Assembly (NCBI RefSeq): GCF_000621625.1
Contig: NZ_JHXV01000012.1
Location: 1-64,000, forward strand
DNA length: 64,000 nucleotides
Direction of reading: 5' to 3'
From: Crocinitomix catalasitica ATCC 23190
GTDB lineage: Bacteria; Bacteroidota; Bacteroidia; Flavobacteriales_D; Crocinitomicaceae
Under the pieces are notes generated by a model. It saw only the letters and a list, made by a program, of their open reading frames with translations, did no database searches and was not told where the DNA came from. A program made the translations under genes and the position numbers. This document shows, piece after piece, positions 46,801-53,692 of this stretch (positions are counted from its first letter, which is position 1; the number at the start of each line of letters is the position of its first letter).

Positions 46801-47288
46801 TTACAGATTCGTACAACCAACATTTAAAATACGACAGTCTTATTAATTTGCCGACCAAGAACTTCTTTTATGGAATGGAAATTGGCGAAGAGATTATTGT
46901 TGAATTAGATAAAGGAAAAACACTCTTAATTACTTTAGATTCGAAAAGTGTGCCGAATGAGGAAGGAATTGTTACGGTTTATTTCAAATTGAATGGCCAA
47001 GGTAGAAGTGTCGAAATTAAGGATACTTCTATTAAAGTTGACAAGGTTGAAAATGTGAAAATTGACAAGACTGATCCAAATCAAATTGGTGCGCCTTTAC
47101 AGGGGATGTTGTCAACTATCCTTGTTAAAAAAGGAGAAAAAGTCACAAAAAACCAACCCTTATTTATAATCGAAGCCATGAAGATGGAAACAACAATTAC
47201 TGCCGCAAATGATGCTACAGTGAAGAAAATTGTTCTAAAATCTGGTTTAATGGTGAATTCTGAGGATTTAGTAATTGTATTAGAATAA
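43836..47288 (+). CDS. pyc: Pyruvate carboxylase (TTG start)
   Basis: A single 1150-residue chain carries all three parts. The biotin carboxylase domain (about 1-450) begins KKILVANRGEIAIRIFRAC and contains SGGGGRGMRVI and EVNPRVQVEHTVTE. The carboxyltransferase domain (about 530-830) has FTDTTMRDAHQSLLATRMRT and GVKDMAGLLKPYAA. The biotin domain at the end has Lys1116 in EAMKMETTI. It makes oxaloacetate from pyruvate with ATP and bicarbonate. The start is TTG at 43836: an in-frame stop at 43821-43823 excludes an upstream ATG, and the motif VANRGE must be near the N-terminus. A strong terminator follows. Confidence 0.96.
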   Translation: MKIKKILVANRGEIAIRIFRACTEISINTVGIYTYEDRYSLHRYKADESYQIGEDNEPLKPYLNIDAIIKVALQCGADAIHPGYGFLSENAAFAQACEDSGIIFIGPKVSVLKSLGDKITAKKVALDNDIPIIRSNEKSLTSVEIALSEAEKIGYPIMLKAASGGGGRGMRVIRKADELKGAFNESKREALNAFGDDTVFLEKFVENPKHIEIQIVADNFGNTVHLFERDCSVQRRYQKVIEFAPSYGLTNETKDALYNYAIKICKAVNYNNIGTVEFLVDDDDSIYFIEVNPRVQVEHTVTEVVTNIDLIKTQIFIAGDYKLSDEQIKIENQEAIKINGFALQCRITTEDPQNDFKPDYGTVSAYRSASGFGIRLDAGSLYQGAKISPFFDSMLVKVTANSRTLNGASRKMRRALAEFRIRGVKTNMPFLDNILKHETFREGKVTVNFIKANPDLFVFKAPRNRATKLITYLGDITINGNPDVKKIDHSKTFIKPKVPKFDANAAYPEGTKDLLTKLGPEKFTQWLLNEKKVHFTDTTMRDAHQSLLATRMRTYDMLKVAEGYAKNHSDIFSMEVWGGATFDVCLRFLQENPWERLRLLRKAMPNVLLQMLIRGSNGVGYKAYPDNLIGEFVEQSWENGVDVFRIFDSLNWMKSIGPCIEHVRTRTGGLAEGSICYTNDILNPENKKYNLKYYVDLAKEIENAGAHILGVKDMAGLLKPYAAYELISALKSELKIPIHLHTHDTSSIQSATYLKAIEAGVDVVDVALGGLSGLTSQPNFNSIVEMMKFQDRASDINIDSLNEYSNYWENVRDYYYPFESGLKAGSGEVFKHEIPGGQYSNLRPQARGLGLEERFHEITKMYGDVNMLFGDIVKVTPSSKVVGDMAQYLVSNNLTIQDVLERGETMSFPQSVVDLFKGDLGQPVGGFPKDLQKIILKDVKPFTDRPNAHIPPLDIDKEFKAFKKTFENSLSRNIDYTDFLSYQLYPKVFTDSYNQHLKYDSLINLPTKNFFYGMEIGEEIIVELDKGKTLLITLDSKSVPNEEGIVTVYFKLNGQGRSVEIKDTSIKVDKVENVKIDKTDPNQIGAPLQGMLSTILVKKGEKVTKNQPLFIIEAMKMETTITAANDATVKKIVLKSGLMVNSEDLVIVLE

Positions 47289-47333
47289 TGAACGCTCAGA
47301 CTGTAAAAAGTCTCGTTCTATAAAAAGCATATT

Positions 47334-47382
47334 TAGCTATTATTGACTTTAATTTTTATTGGAGTTAATAATAGCTATTTTT
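47334..47382 (+). terminator. Terminator of pyc
   Basis: TAGCTATTATTGACT (47334-47348) pairs with AGTTAATAATAGCTA (47363-47377), with one G-U-type pair, and a T-run follows. It lies 45 bp past the pyc stop. The T-run also spells TATTTTTG, so it could double as a -7 box for the next gene, but that is uncertain. Confidence 0.8.
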
Positions 47383-47401
47383 GTTTGCTGATATCTGAAC
47401 A

Positions 47402-48715
47402 ATGACGCACGACTTAGAAGATTTAAAATCTGGAAAATTAATTGGCACCAAAAGACTGAAGCTAGCCTGTGGCTTAAAAGAGTTTCCAGAAGAAATTTAT
47501 ACACTTGCTGATACTTTGGAAATTTTGGATTTATCAGACAATCAATTTTCAGAACTGCCTGAAAATTTTATAAAGCTTAAACATTTAAAAATTCTGTTTT
47601 TTGCACGGAATAATTTCACGGTGTTCCCTCCTATTCTCGCTAAGTTTAAGAACTTAAACATGATCGGTTTCAAGTCGAATCAGTTGAAAACGGTTCCAGA
47701 AAATGCCTTTCCTCCTAAGTTAAATTGGTTGATTCTAACAGATAATCAAATTGACAAACTACCTAAAAGTATTGGTGATGCTCACTTGCTTCAAAAATGT
47801 GCTTTATCGGGTAATAGAATTGAAGAATTGCCCGATGAAATGGCGAAGTGTACGAATTTAGAACTCCTACGTATCTCTGCGAATCAACTACAAGCAATTC
47901 CAGATTGGTTATTTGAATTACCTAAATTATCATGGATAGCATTCAGCGGGAATCCGGTTTCACATCACATTCAATTCGAGGATGATTTAACGGCATTCGA
48001 TTGGAACGAATTTGAAGTTGAAGAATTAATTGGGGAAGGTGCTTCCGGTTTCATTTCTAAAGCAAATTGGAACACAAAAAACAGACCTGTTGCAGTTAAA
48101 GTTTTTAAAGGAGATGTCACGAGTGATGGATTACCAGAAGATGAAATGGAAGTCTCAATCGCAGCTGGATCACATCAAAATTTAATTCCTGTTTTAGGTA
48201 AAATAAAAAATCATTCTGAAGGTAAAAGTGCTTTAATCATGGAGCTTATATCTACGTCTTATATTAATTTAGGATATCCTCCAAGTATGGAAACTTGCAC
48301 AAGAGATGTATTCGAAGAAGATGTTACTTATAACGGAGACGAATTATTAAAGATGGCCAAAGGAATGGCTTCGGTTTGTGCACAGCTACACGCTAAAGGC
48401 ATCAACCATGGAGATTTATACGCACATAATATTCTTATTGATGAAAAAGCTGAAAGTTTTCTAGGCGACTTTGGTGCGGCATCATTTTATAATAAGGAAT
48501 CAAATCTTGCTGCAAAGATTGAACGGGTTGAAGTTCGTGCTTTTGGTTGCTTAATCGAAGACATCTTAGGACTGATTCCTGAACATAAAATCAGCATTGA
48601 TTGGAGAAAGGAATGGCAAGCGTTAATTGTTGCATGCTCGCTACCGAACGTTCAATCACGCCCAAACTTTGAAGAGATTGAAAAAAAATTGGCTCAATTT
48701 GAATACAAAAAATAA
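47402..48715 (+). CDS. Leucine-rich-repeat protein kinase
   Basis: A 437-residue cytosolic protein with no signal or membrane helix. The first 190 residues carry about seven 23-residue LRR units (LEILDLSDNQFSELPENF, LNWLILTDNQIDKLPKSI, LELLRISANQLQAIPDW). The kinase domain (about 203-430) has the glycine loop GEGASG, Lys233 in VAVKVF, the catalytic loop HGDLYAHNIL (Asp338, Asn343) and DFG at 356-358. It should phosphorylate Ser/Thr or Tyr residues of an unknown protein. The catalytic loop is HGD rather than the usual HRD, an RD-less form. It lies after pyc, across its terminator. Confidence 0.9.
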   Translation: MTHDLEDLKSGKLIGTKRLKLACGLKEFPEEIYTLADTLEILDLSDNQFSELPENFIKLKHLKILFFARNNFTVFPPILAKFKNLNMIGFKSNQLKTVPENAFPPKLNWLILTDNQIDKLPKSIGDAHLLQKCALSGNRIEELPDEMAKCTNLELLRISANQLQAIPDWLFELPKLSWIAFSGNPVSHHIQFEDDLTAFDWNEFEVEELIGEGASGFISKANWNTKNRPVAVKVFKGDVTSDGLPEDEMEVSIAAGSHQNLIPVLGKIKNHSEGKSALIMELISTSYINLGYPPSMETCTRDVFEEDVTYNGDELLKMAKGMASVCAQLHAKGINHGDLYAHNILIDEKAESFLGDFGAASFYNKESNLAAKIERVEVRAFGCLIEDILGLIPEHKISIDWRKEWQALIVACSLPNVQSRPNFEEIEKKLAQFEYKK

Positions 48716-48725
48716 AGGAGTCAAA

Positions 48726-48899
48726 TTATCCTTTCTTTTTTAATTTTTCTATTTCATCGAGTACAGCATTCGCTTCCGCCGTTTTAGCATCACTCAAAGT
48801 TCTATTTGTAGTCGATAATTTATACGCTTCTTCAAGTAATTTCTCATACTTTTTATCTAGTTTTTCAACTTCCGATTTCTTTTTAAATAATCCAAACAT
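48726..48899 (-). CDS. Lacal_2735 family protein (57 aa)
   Basis: A small frame from the ATG at 48899 to TAA at 48726-48728. The 57-residue product, opening MFGLFKKKSEVEKLDKKYEK and continuing with LSTTNRTLSDAKTAEANAV, fits the Lacal_2735 family of short Bacteroidota proteins, which are mostly one charged helix (probably a coiled coil). The function is unknown. It is convergent with the LRR-kinase gene (10 bp apart). Confidence 0.8.
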   Translation of the reverse strand: MFGLFKKKSEVEKLDKKYEKLLEEAYKLSTTNRTLSDAKTAEANAVLDEIEKLKKKG

Positions 48900-49048
48900 T
48901 CTTATTTATTTTAAGATTTATTAGTCATTATCAATATAAAAAAAGCAGTGATAGTGTCCTGTTAAAGGTAAACATATTATTGATGCGAATGCTGTTGAAT
49001 TATTTTCGTTTTAAGTCTTTAAGCTTTGCCGATCTTTTGAGAGGATAG

Positions 49049-49360
49049 ACTGGGCGAAGAGAGCGGCTGCGCTGCAGCGTTTTGATTGCGGCGGGTTGTT
49101 TGTTAGGTAGACGGAGAGGGCGGCTGCGCTGCAGCGCTTTGGTTACGGCGGGGTTGCTTTGGGATATGGAGAGAGCGGCTGCGCTGCAGCGCTTTGGTTA
49201 CGGCGGGGTTGCTTTGGGATATGGAGAGAGCGGCTGCGCTGCAGCGTTTTGGTTACGGAGCCTTTGTTTGATGGGGGACGGAGAGGACGGCTGCGCTGCA
49301 GCGCTTTGGTTACGGCGGGGTTGCTTTGGGATATGGAGAGGGCGGCTGCGCTGCAGCGCT
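49049..49360. repeat. GC-rich tandem array of six REP-like hairpins
   Basis: The 16-mer CGGCTGCGCTGCAGCG recurs at 49064, 49121, 49176, 49231, 49288 and 49343, a period of 55-57 bp. It can fold as GCTGC-GCT-GCAGC, or as the exact palindrome CGCTGCAGCG. A GGAGAG-type tetranucleotide stands just 5' of nearly every copy. Three of the five spacers are almost identical (CTTTGGTTACGGCGGGG... GATATGGAGAGAG), and two differ. The region is clearly richer in GC than its surroundings. The period is not a steady multiple of 3, so the long frames seen on both strands here are not real genes. The array abuts the direct repeat at 49361. Confidence 0.9.
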
Positions 49361-49524
49361 GGAGAGAAATAGTAATAACTAATTTCATAAATTATAGGCA
49401 TCGCTACAGCGTAGCGAAACATCAATAACCTCGACACGCAGTGGCTCCGACTTGCTACAGCGTAGCAATATCTTATGGCACGATGGGGCCAAATAACAAT
49501 TATACATCATCAAAAATATACTCC
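49361..49524. repeat. 164-bp direct repeat, copy 1
   Basis: This matches 50165-50328 without gaps, at an exact 804-bp offset. The first 63 bases are identical; identity falls toward the right end. It holds two small hairpins, CGCTAC-AGC-GTAGCG (49402-49416) and TGCTAC-AGC-GTAGCA (49453-49467), spaced 51 bp apart. Its last part is the 3' end of the transposase gene (EYIFDDV and stop). Confidence 0.92.
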
Positions 49525-49958
49525 TTTTTATATTCAACTTCATAATGCTCTAATAAAGCTATATACTCTTCCTTAAAACTCTTTTTCTTGTGATGTTCTT
49601 TTTGATTTTCAATATACTTAATTACATATTTCACTCCTCTTTGACTCACGGTAAAGCCCCCAAACCCTAACTGCCATTCGAACTTTTTATTTAGGAACCC
49701 TTTCTCATTTACCCATTTCGATGAATGACTCTTGACGTCCCTAATTAAATCTGATAAATTACAATCTGGTTTCGTCCCAATCAGCAAGTGTACGTGATTT
49801 TGGACACCATTAATTATCATCAATTTTTGATTCCGATTGGTGATGATACCTGTCATATATTTATGTAATTCAACCTCCCAGTCTTCAGCAATTAAACACC
49901 TGCGGCTTTTAACGCAAATTACAATATGGAAATAAAGTTGTGTATAAGTGTTTGCCAT
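49500..49958 (-). CDS. IS200-like / REP-associated HUH transposase (Y1)
   Basis: I take the ATG at 49958 (MANTYTQLYFHIVICVKSRR), the usual N-terminus of this family; the frame extends to 49994. The 152-residue enzyme has the HUH pair His55-x-His57 in NHVHLLIG and the nucleophile Tyr115 in YVIKYIENQKEHHKKK, so it looks catalytically complete. It should cut and join single-stranded DNA at hairpins. Its final codons lie inside direct repeat copy 1. A hairpin array directly downstream and a second repeat upstream point to a REP/RAYT-like arrangement rather than a simple insertion sequence. Confidence 0.88.
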   Translation of the reverse strand: MANTYTQLYFHIVICVKSRRCLIAEDWEVELHKYMTGIITNRNQKLMIINGVQNHVHLLIGTKPDCNLSDLIRDVKSHSSKWVNEKGFLNKKFEWQLGFGGFTVSQRGVKYVIKYIENQKEHHKKKSFKEEYIALLEHYEVEYKKEYIFDDV

Positions 49959-49994
49959 ATACTTAATTTTAACACTCAACCATTTGGAATACAC

Positions 49995-50352
49995 TTTAGA
50001 TTGTGAGACAAATACTTAAACGATCCTTGGGTTGAGATCATTAATGTTCTACGAGTGATTAATATAGTGTTTTTTTATCATAATCATCTATAAACGAATC
50101 ATTAAGTATATTCTAAATTCATTTTTTAATAAACAAAGGTGAGGGAACACTTCACTACTTCACCGGAGAGAAATAGTAATAACTAATTTCATAAATTATA
50201 GGCATCGCTACAGCGTAGCGAAACATCTATAACTTAGACACGTAGTGGCTCCAACTTGCTACAGCGTAGCAATATCTTATGGCGGTATGGGAGCAGTTAT
50301 CAAGTATACATCATCATAAATATGCTCTATGAACAAAGACGAAGGCACACCA
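49995..50352. other. Gap between transposase and rmuC
   Basis: The first 170 bp have no recognisable gene and may hold the transposase promoter. The remainder is direct repeat copy 2 (50165-50328), which ends 25 bp before the rmuC stop. No coding sequence is supported here. Confidence 0.6.
50165..50328. repeat. 164-bp direct repeat, copy 2
   Basis: This is the second copy of 49361-49524. Hairpins sit at 50206-50220 and 50257-50271, in the same positions as in copy 1. Its right end, read on the minus strand, encodes E-H-I-Y-D-D-V-Y, matching the transposase end E-Y-I-F-D-D-V but without the stop codon. It is therefore a remnant of gene sequence and not only a noncoding repeat. Confidence 0.9.
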
Positions 50353-51690
50353 CTACTCTTCCCCCTCGTCTAAACCTAATACATCCTTACCTAAATCAGG
50401 AAGGGTTTGCTCGGTTGTTTCTTCCAGCACTGACACTTGCTTCAGTTTGCGTTCGATCGCTCTCGTTCGAATGCCCATCACATCATCTAATTGGTTCAGA
50501 CCGGTTTGAATGTTTTTCTGCGCTTTTTGCATCATACCTCCAAAATTTTTGAATTCCTTTTTGACTTCACTTAACACAGTCCAAACTTCACCACTTCTTT
50601 TTTGAATGGCCAATGTTTTGAACCCCATTTGAAGGCTATTTAATATCGCAGCTAATGTTGTCGGACCGGTCACTATAATCTTATAATCTCTTTGTAAAAC
50701 ATCGAGTAAGGCTGACTTTCGAACGACTTCAGCATAGATCCCTTCGAACGGTAAAAACATGATTCCAAAATCGGTCGTATTTGGTGGATCGATATACTTT
50801 TCACTGATATCTTTCGCCATCTTTTTGATGGTATTGTCTAATTCTTTTTGCGCAATTAGAATATTATTATTGTCTCCTTCATCATAAGCGTCTTGTAGTT
50901 TTTCATAAATATCTTTAGGAAACTTCGCGTCTATCGGCAACCAAACAACATCATTCGTTTCATTTTTACCTGGCAATTTTATTGCAAATTCAACCGTTGC
51001 AGCACTGTCTTTTTTTGTTTTCACATTTGCTTCGTACTGATCGGGTGCAAGAATTTGCTCCAACAACATCGCCAATTGCACCTCTCCTATTCCTCCACGC
51101 ATTTTAACATTACTCAATACTCTTTTCAGACCGCCAACATCAGCAGCTAAATTTTTCATTTCACCAAGTCCTTCTTGAACAGATTTAAGCTGTTTTCCGA
51201 CAGTTTCAAAAGATTGACTTAATCGATCATTGATCGTTTTCTGTAATTTTTCATCCACCGTTTTCCGCATTTCATTCAACTGTTCGGTATTGTCCTTTCG
51301 GATATCTTTTAATTGATTTTCAACAGCTACTTGAACCTCTTTTATTCGTTTTTCAGCAACCAAGTTTATTTCAATCTGCTGTTTACTAAAATCATCGAAC
51401 CTGGTCTGCAATAATTCATTTAAACGATTGGTATTCGAATCAAAACCTGACTTGAAGTTCTCTAATGATTTTGACAATTCCTCTCGTTGATTTTTTGCAG
51501 AATGATTTTGCTCTTGTCGATTTCTTTGGAATTCATCCTTTAAGGTTCTTTCGGTCTTTTCAAGCGTATTGTCAAACTTAACCAAGGCGTTTTTAGTTTG
51601 ATCATCATCTCCTGTGCGCTGTTTCGAAAATGTCAGCCAAATATTAAAGGTAACGAGAATGATTAAAATGATTAAAAAAATAGTTTCCAT
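50353..51690 (-). CDS. rmuC: DNA recombination protein RmuC
   Basis: A 445-residue protein. An N-terminal membrane helix (METIFLIILIILVTFNIWLTF) is followed by a long coiled coil (about 30-180) and the RmuC nuclease-like domain (about 195-400), with VWLPIDAKFPKDIYEKL, DFGIMFLPFEGIYAEVVRK and ILNSLQMGFKTLAIQK. RmuC limits inverted-repeat recombination in E. coli, and it is near a hairpin-rich region here, which may be coincidence. It ends next to direct repeat copy 2. Confidence 0.92.
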   Translation of the reverse strand: METIFLIILIILVTFNIWLTFSKQRTGDDDQTKNALVKFDNTLEKTERTLKDEFQRNRQEQNHSAKNQREELSKSLENFKSGFDSNTNRLNELLQTRFDDFSKQQIEINLVAEKRIKEVQVAVENQLKDIRKDNTEQLNEMRKTVDEKLQKTINDRLSQSFETVGKQLKSVQEGLGEMKNLAADVGGLKRVLSNVKMRGGIGEVQLAMLLEQILAPDQYEANVKTKKDSAATVEFAIKLPGKNETNDVVWLPIDAKFPKDIYEKLQDAYDEGDNNNILIAQKELDNTIKKMAKDISEKYIDPPNTTDFGIMFLPFEGIYAEVVRKSALLDVLQRDYKIIVTGPTTLAAILNSLQMGFKTLAIQKRSGEVWTVLSEVKKEFKNFGGMMQKAQKNIQTGLNQLDDVMGIRTRAIERKLKQVSVLEETTEQTLPDLGKDVLGLDEGEE

Positions 51691-51796
51691 ACACTGCTTA
51701 TATTATTAATAATGAATGATTTTTGTTCATCTGATGAAATACCTCCAATCAAAGTAGTAGTATAAACGATTTTATTGAGACTTGTTACTTGAAGCG

Positions 51797-52594
51797 CTAC
51801 CACCAAACAATAATAAACTCGGAATAAACGTCGTTGTCTTTTTGCCAACAAAGCGGTGCTTGCAGTTCTTCCATACAAGTGATTAACCAAGTTTCTACAC
51901 CATCAAAATTGGTCCAATTTTCGTTTTCGTCGGGTGAGATTCCCCATTTTTTTTTAGACGGAATATGATATGTTTTGTTTGAATTATCTAATCTTTTGAA
52001 TGTTTCAAAATCTAAATAATAACCTTTTATCGCTTTTTCATAAACGGGACTAAACCGGCCTTTAAATTCGAATGGAACGAACAATGAAACCAATAAACAA
52101 AGTGATTGCTGAACTTCATCTATTTCAATCTGATCGAATCTCGAACGGGCGTTTGGATCGTACAATAATGGAAACTGTTTGCGTTTTAATTTAGTTAATT
52201 TCTCAATTAACGAATCATTTCTATTGGGACCAATCCAGTTATTGATAACATCAGAAGAAATAATCGGATCGAATAAGTAAAACTTATATGCCAATTCCAA
52301 ATGTATTACCTGATTTGAGGCTAGATCTTTAATTATAAAATCAATTTCACCTATCGTTTTTTTATCTTCTATTAACTGAATATTTTCATACAATATTCTA
52401 AAATTTGTGGATGACTTGATTAATTCTCCTACCACTTTTTCTACTAAATGCCCTAACCTTAAATTCGTTGGTAATTCAAATGACAATAAAGATGGCAGCT
52501 TTAACGACGACAAATTAAATGTCCTTATGCCTGTTATAGAACTATCCAAATTATGCGCTTTTAAAACAGATGCTATCCGTGACTTATTCTCCAT
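51797..52594 (-). CDS. DUF1853 family protein
   Basis: The open frame begins at 52654, but the ATG at 52594 (MENKSRIASVLKAHN) is preferred: it lies 1 bp past the thioesterase stop, while the longer form would overlap that gene by 20 codons. The 265-residue product has the DUF1853 layout, with GELIKSSTNFRILYENIQL, TIGEIDFIIKDLASN and VIHLELAYKFYLFD. The D-E-K order in this part suggests a PD-(D/E)XK nuclease-like fold. The function is unknown. It is probably cotranscribed with the upstream thioesterase. Confidence 0.85.
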   Translation of the reverse strand: MENKSRIASVLKAHNLDSSITGIRTFNLSSLKLPSLLSFELPTNLRLGHLVEKVVGELIKSSTNFRILYENIQLIEDKKTIGEIDFIIKDLASNQVIHLELAYKFYLFDPIISSDVINNWIGPNRNDSLIEKLTKLKRKQFPLLYDPNARSRFDQIEIDEVQQSLCLLVSLFVPFEFKGRFSPVYEKAIKGYYLDFETFKRLDNSNKTYHIPSKKKWGISPDENENWTNFDGVETWLITCMEELQAPLCWQKDNDVYSEFIIVWW

Positions 52595-52595
52595 T

Positions 52596-53351
52596 TTAAT
52601 CGATTTCCCTCCACACTGTTTTAGCGGTCGCACAGACTTTCCCTGTCTCTTCAATTTTCATTGTATGCAGGTAAGAAATATCATCCCCGTCAGTAATCGT
52701 TTTGGTTAATAATAGGATGGTTTGACCATAATGTGCTTCGGCAATAAATCTCCCATCTATTGAAATCAAATAATAGCTATCAGTAATAGCTAAAGGAATT
52801 GTTTCTATCAACCATTGCAGGTAACGAATATTGTTCAGGTGTTTGATGATATCCGTGTCGAATCGATTTATTTTGAATTTTAATTGGTAATCGGGAGATT
52901 CAACCGCTTTAATTTTTTTCGCAATATTAGCCTCTAAAGAAACCTCTTCACAACTCCCCCATTTTTCAATAATCTCATCGATTAATGCAATCGGCCGTCG
53001 TTTTTCTATATCAAAAAATGCCCACATCCCTTTCGCCCTTCCGATGATATTTTTATCCTCATCATATATCAAATTCTCTCGTGTGCCTTTAATTAAGGAA
53101 TAGTCAGATAACCAGGTTCGAATTGTAATCTTTTCCTTGTACTTTGGATATCGATCCATTTGCATCATCCCTGAAACCAAAACCCAACCTTTATTCTCTT
53201 CTGCCAATTGATATAAACTATGGCCGATTGAAGAACAATGTTCGGCTGCTGTCTCTTCTAAAAGTGTCAACATACTGGTTGGTGAAGCTACTCCAAATTC
53301 ATTCATTTCGAAATACCTTAATTCGTATTCTTTGTCGAAATAATTTTTCAT
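52596..53351 (-). CDS. Acyl-ACP thioesterase (double hotdog)
   Basis: A 251-residue protein of two hotdog domains. The first begins YELRYFEMNEFGVASPTSML and includes GWVLVSGMMQMDRYPKYKEK and GRAKGMWAFFDIEKRRP. The second, from about residue 155, has FDTDIIKHLNNIRYLQWLIE. It releases fatty acids from acyl carrier protein. Bacterial forms also occur outside fatty acid export, so the physiological role is not certain. It is the first gene of a pair with DUF1853. A TAACTTTA box lies about 60 bp upstream. Confidence 0.88.
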   Translation of the reverse strand: MKNYFDKEYELRYFEMNEFGVASPTSMLTLLEETAAEHCSSIGHSLYQLAEENKGWVLVSGMMQMDRYPKYKEKITIRTWLSDYSLIKGTRENLIYDEDKNIIGRAKGMWAFFDIEKRRPIALIDEIIEKWGSCEEVSLEANIAKKIKAVESPDYQLKFKINRFDTDIIKHLNNIRYLQWLIETIPLAITDSYYLISIDGRFIAEAHYGQTILLLTKTITDGDDISYLHTMKIEETGKVCATAKTVWREID

Positions 53352-53692
53352 GATCCTTCCCCTAATTGTTTACTTTATTTAAATTTTCACTCTTTCTATC
53401 TAACCCTATAAAGTTACAGTTAAAGGCGGATTTTATTTATTTAAAGTGATAAAATTTATCTTTTATTAATGACTTAAATTCTTCAGTCTCAAATGTCCTA
53501 TTTTTCTCACTTAAAGCAAAAAGGCAATTTCACCAAACGATTCAAAAATTATAAAAATATCTTTCGACTTGACCATTTTTTTTTTACAATTTATAACTCA
53601 ACCAGAACGAATAATAATCCTTTTTCTTTTAGCGGATTGAAGATGCTTTCACTTTGCATTTGGAACTCTACCTTTATTAAAAAATAATACTT
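53352..53692. other. Divergent AT-rich gap, no gene seen
   Basis: A 341-bp gap between divergent genes. It presumably holds their promoters (weak TAACTTTA and TACCTTTA boxes). A short plus-strand frame at 53493-53687 lacks any protein features and I do not count it. Confidence 0.5.

Larger units (their letters stand above)
49361..50328 (-). mobile_element. IS200/REP-associated element bounded by direct repeats
   Basis: A single-gene element of about 970 bp: the HUH transposase at 49500-49958 with one 164-bp repeat at each side. The repeats are direct, not inverted, and each has two hairpins, as IS200/IS605 and REP-type elements use hairpins rather than terminal inverted repeats. Copy 2 carries a relic of the transposase 3' end, so it may be a deleted second element. 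I cannot define exact cleavage sites. Confidence 0.6.

Noticed and set aside
47376-47383. TATTTTTG as promoter -7 box of the LRR-kinase gene
   Set aside because: It is the T-run of the pyc terminator and no TTG is present at the right distance, so I list only the terminator.
49049-49360. Array read as a CRISPR locus
   Set aside because: The spacers are themselves repeats of one another, the constant part is only 16 bp and palindromic, and no cas gene is near.
49082-49437. Several overlapping frames on both strands, rich in Ala/Arg/Leu and Ser/Pro/Gln
   Set aside because: They arise from the GC-rich tandem hairpin array; units of 55-57 bp shift the frame at each repeat, and frames on both strands have no family features.
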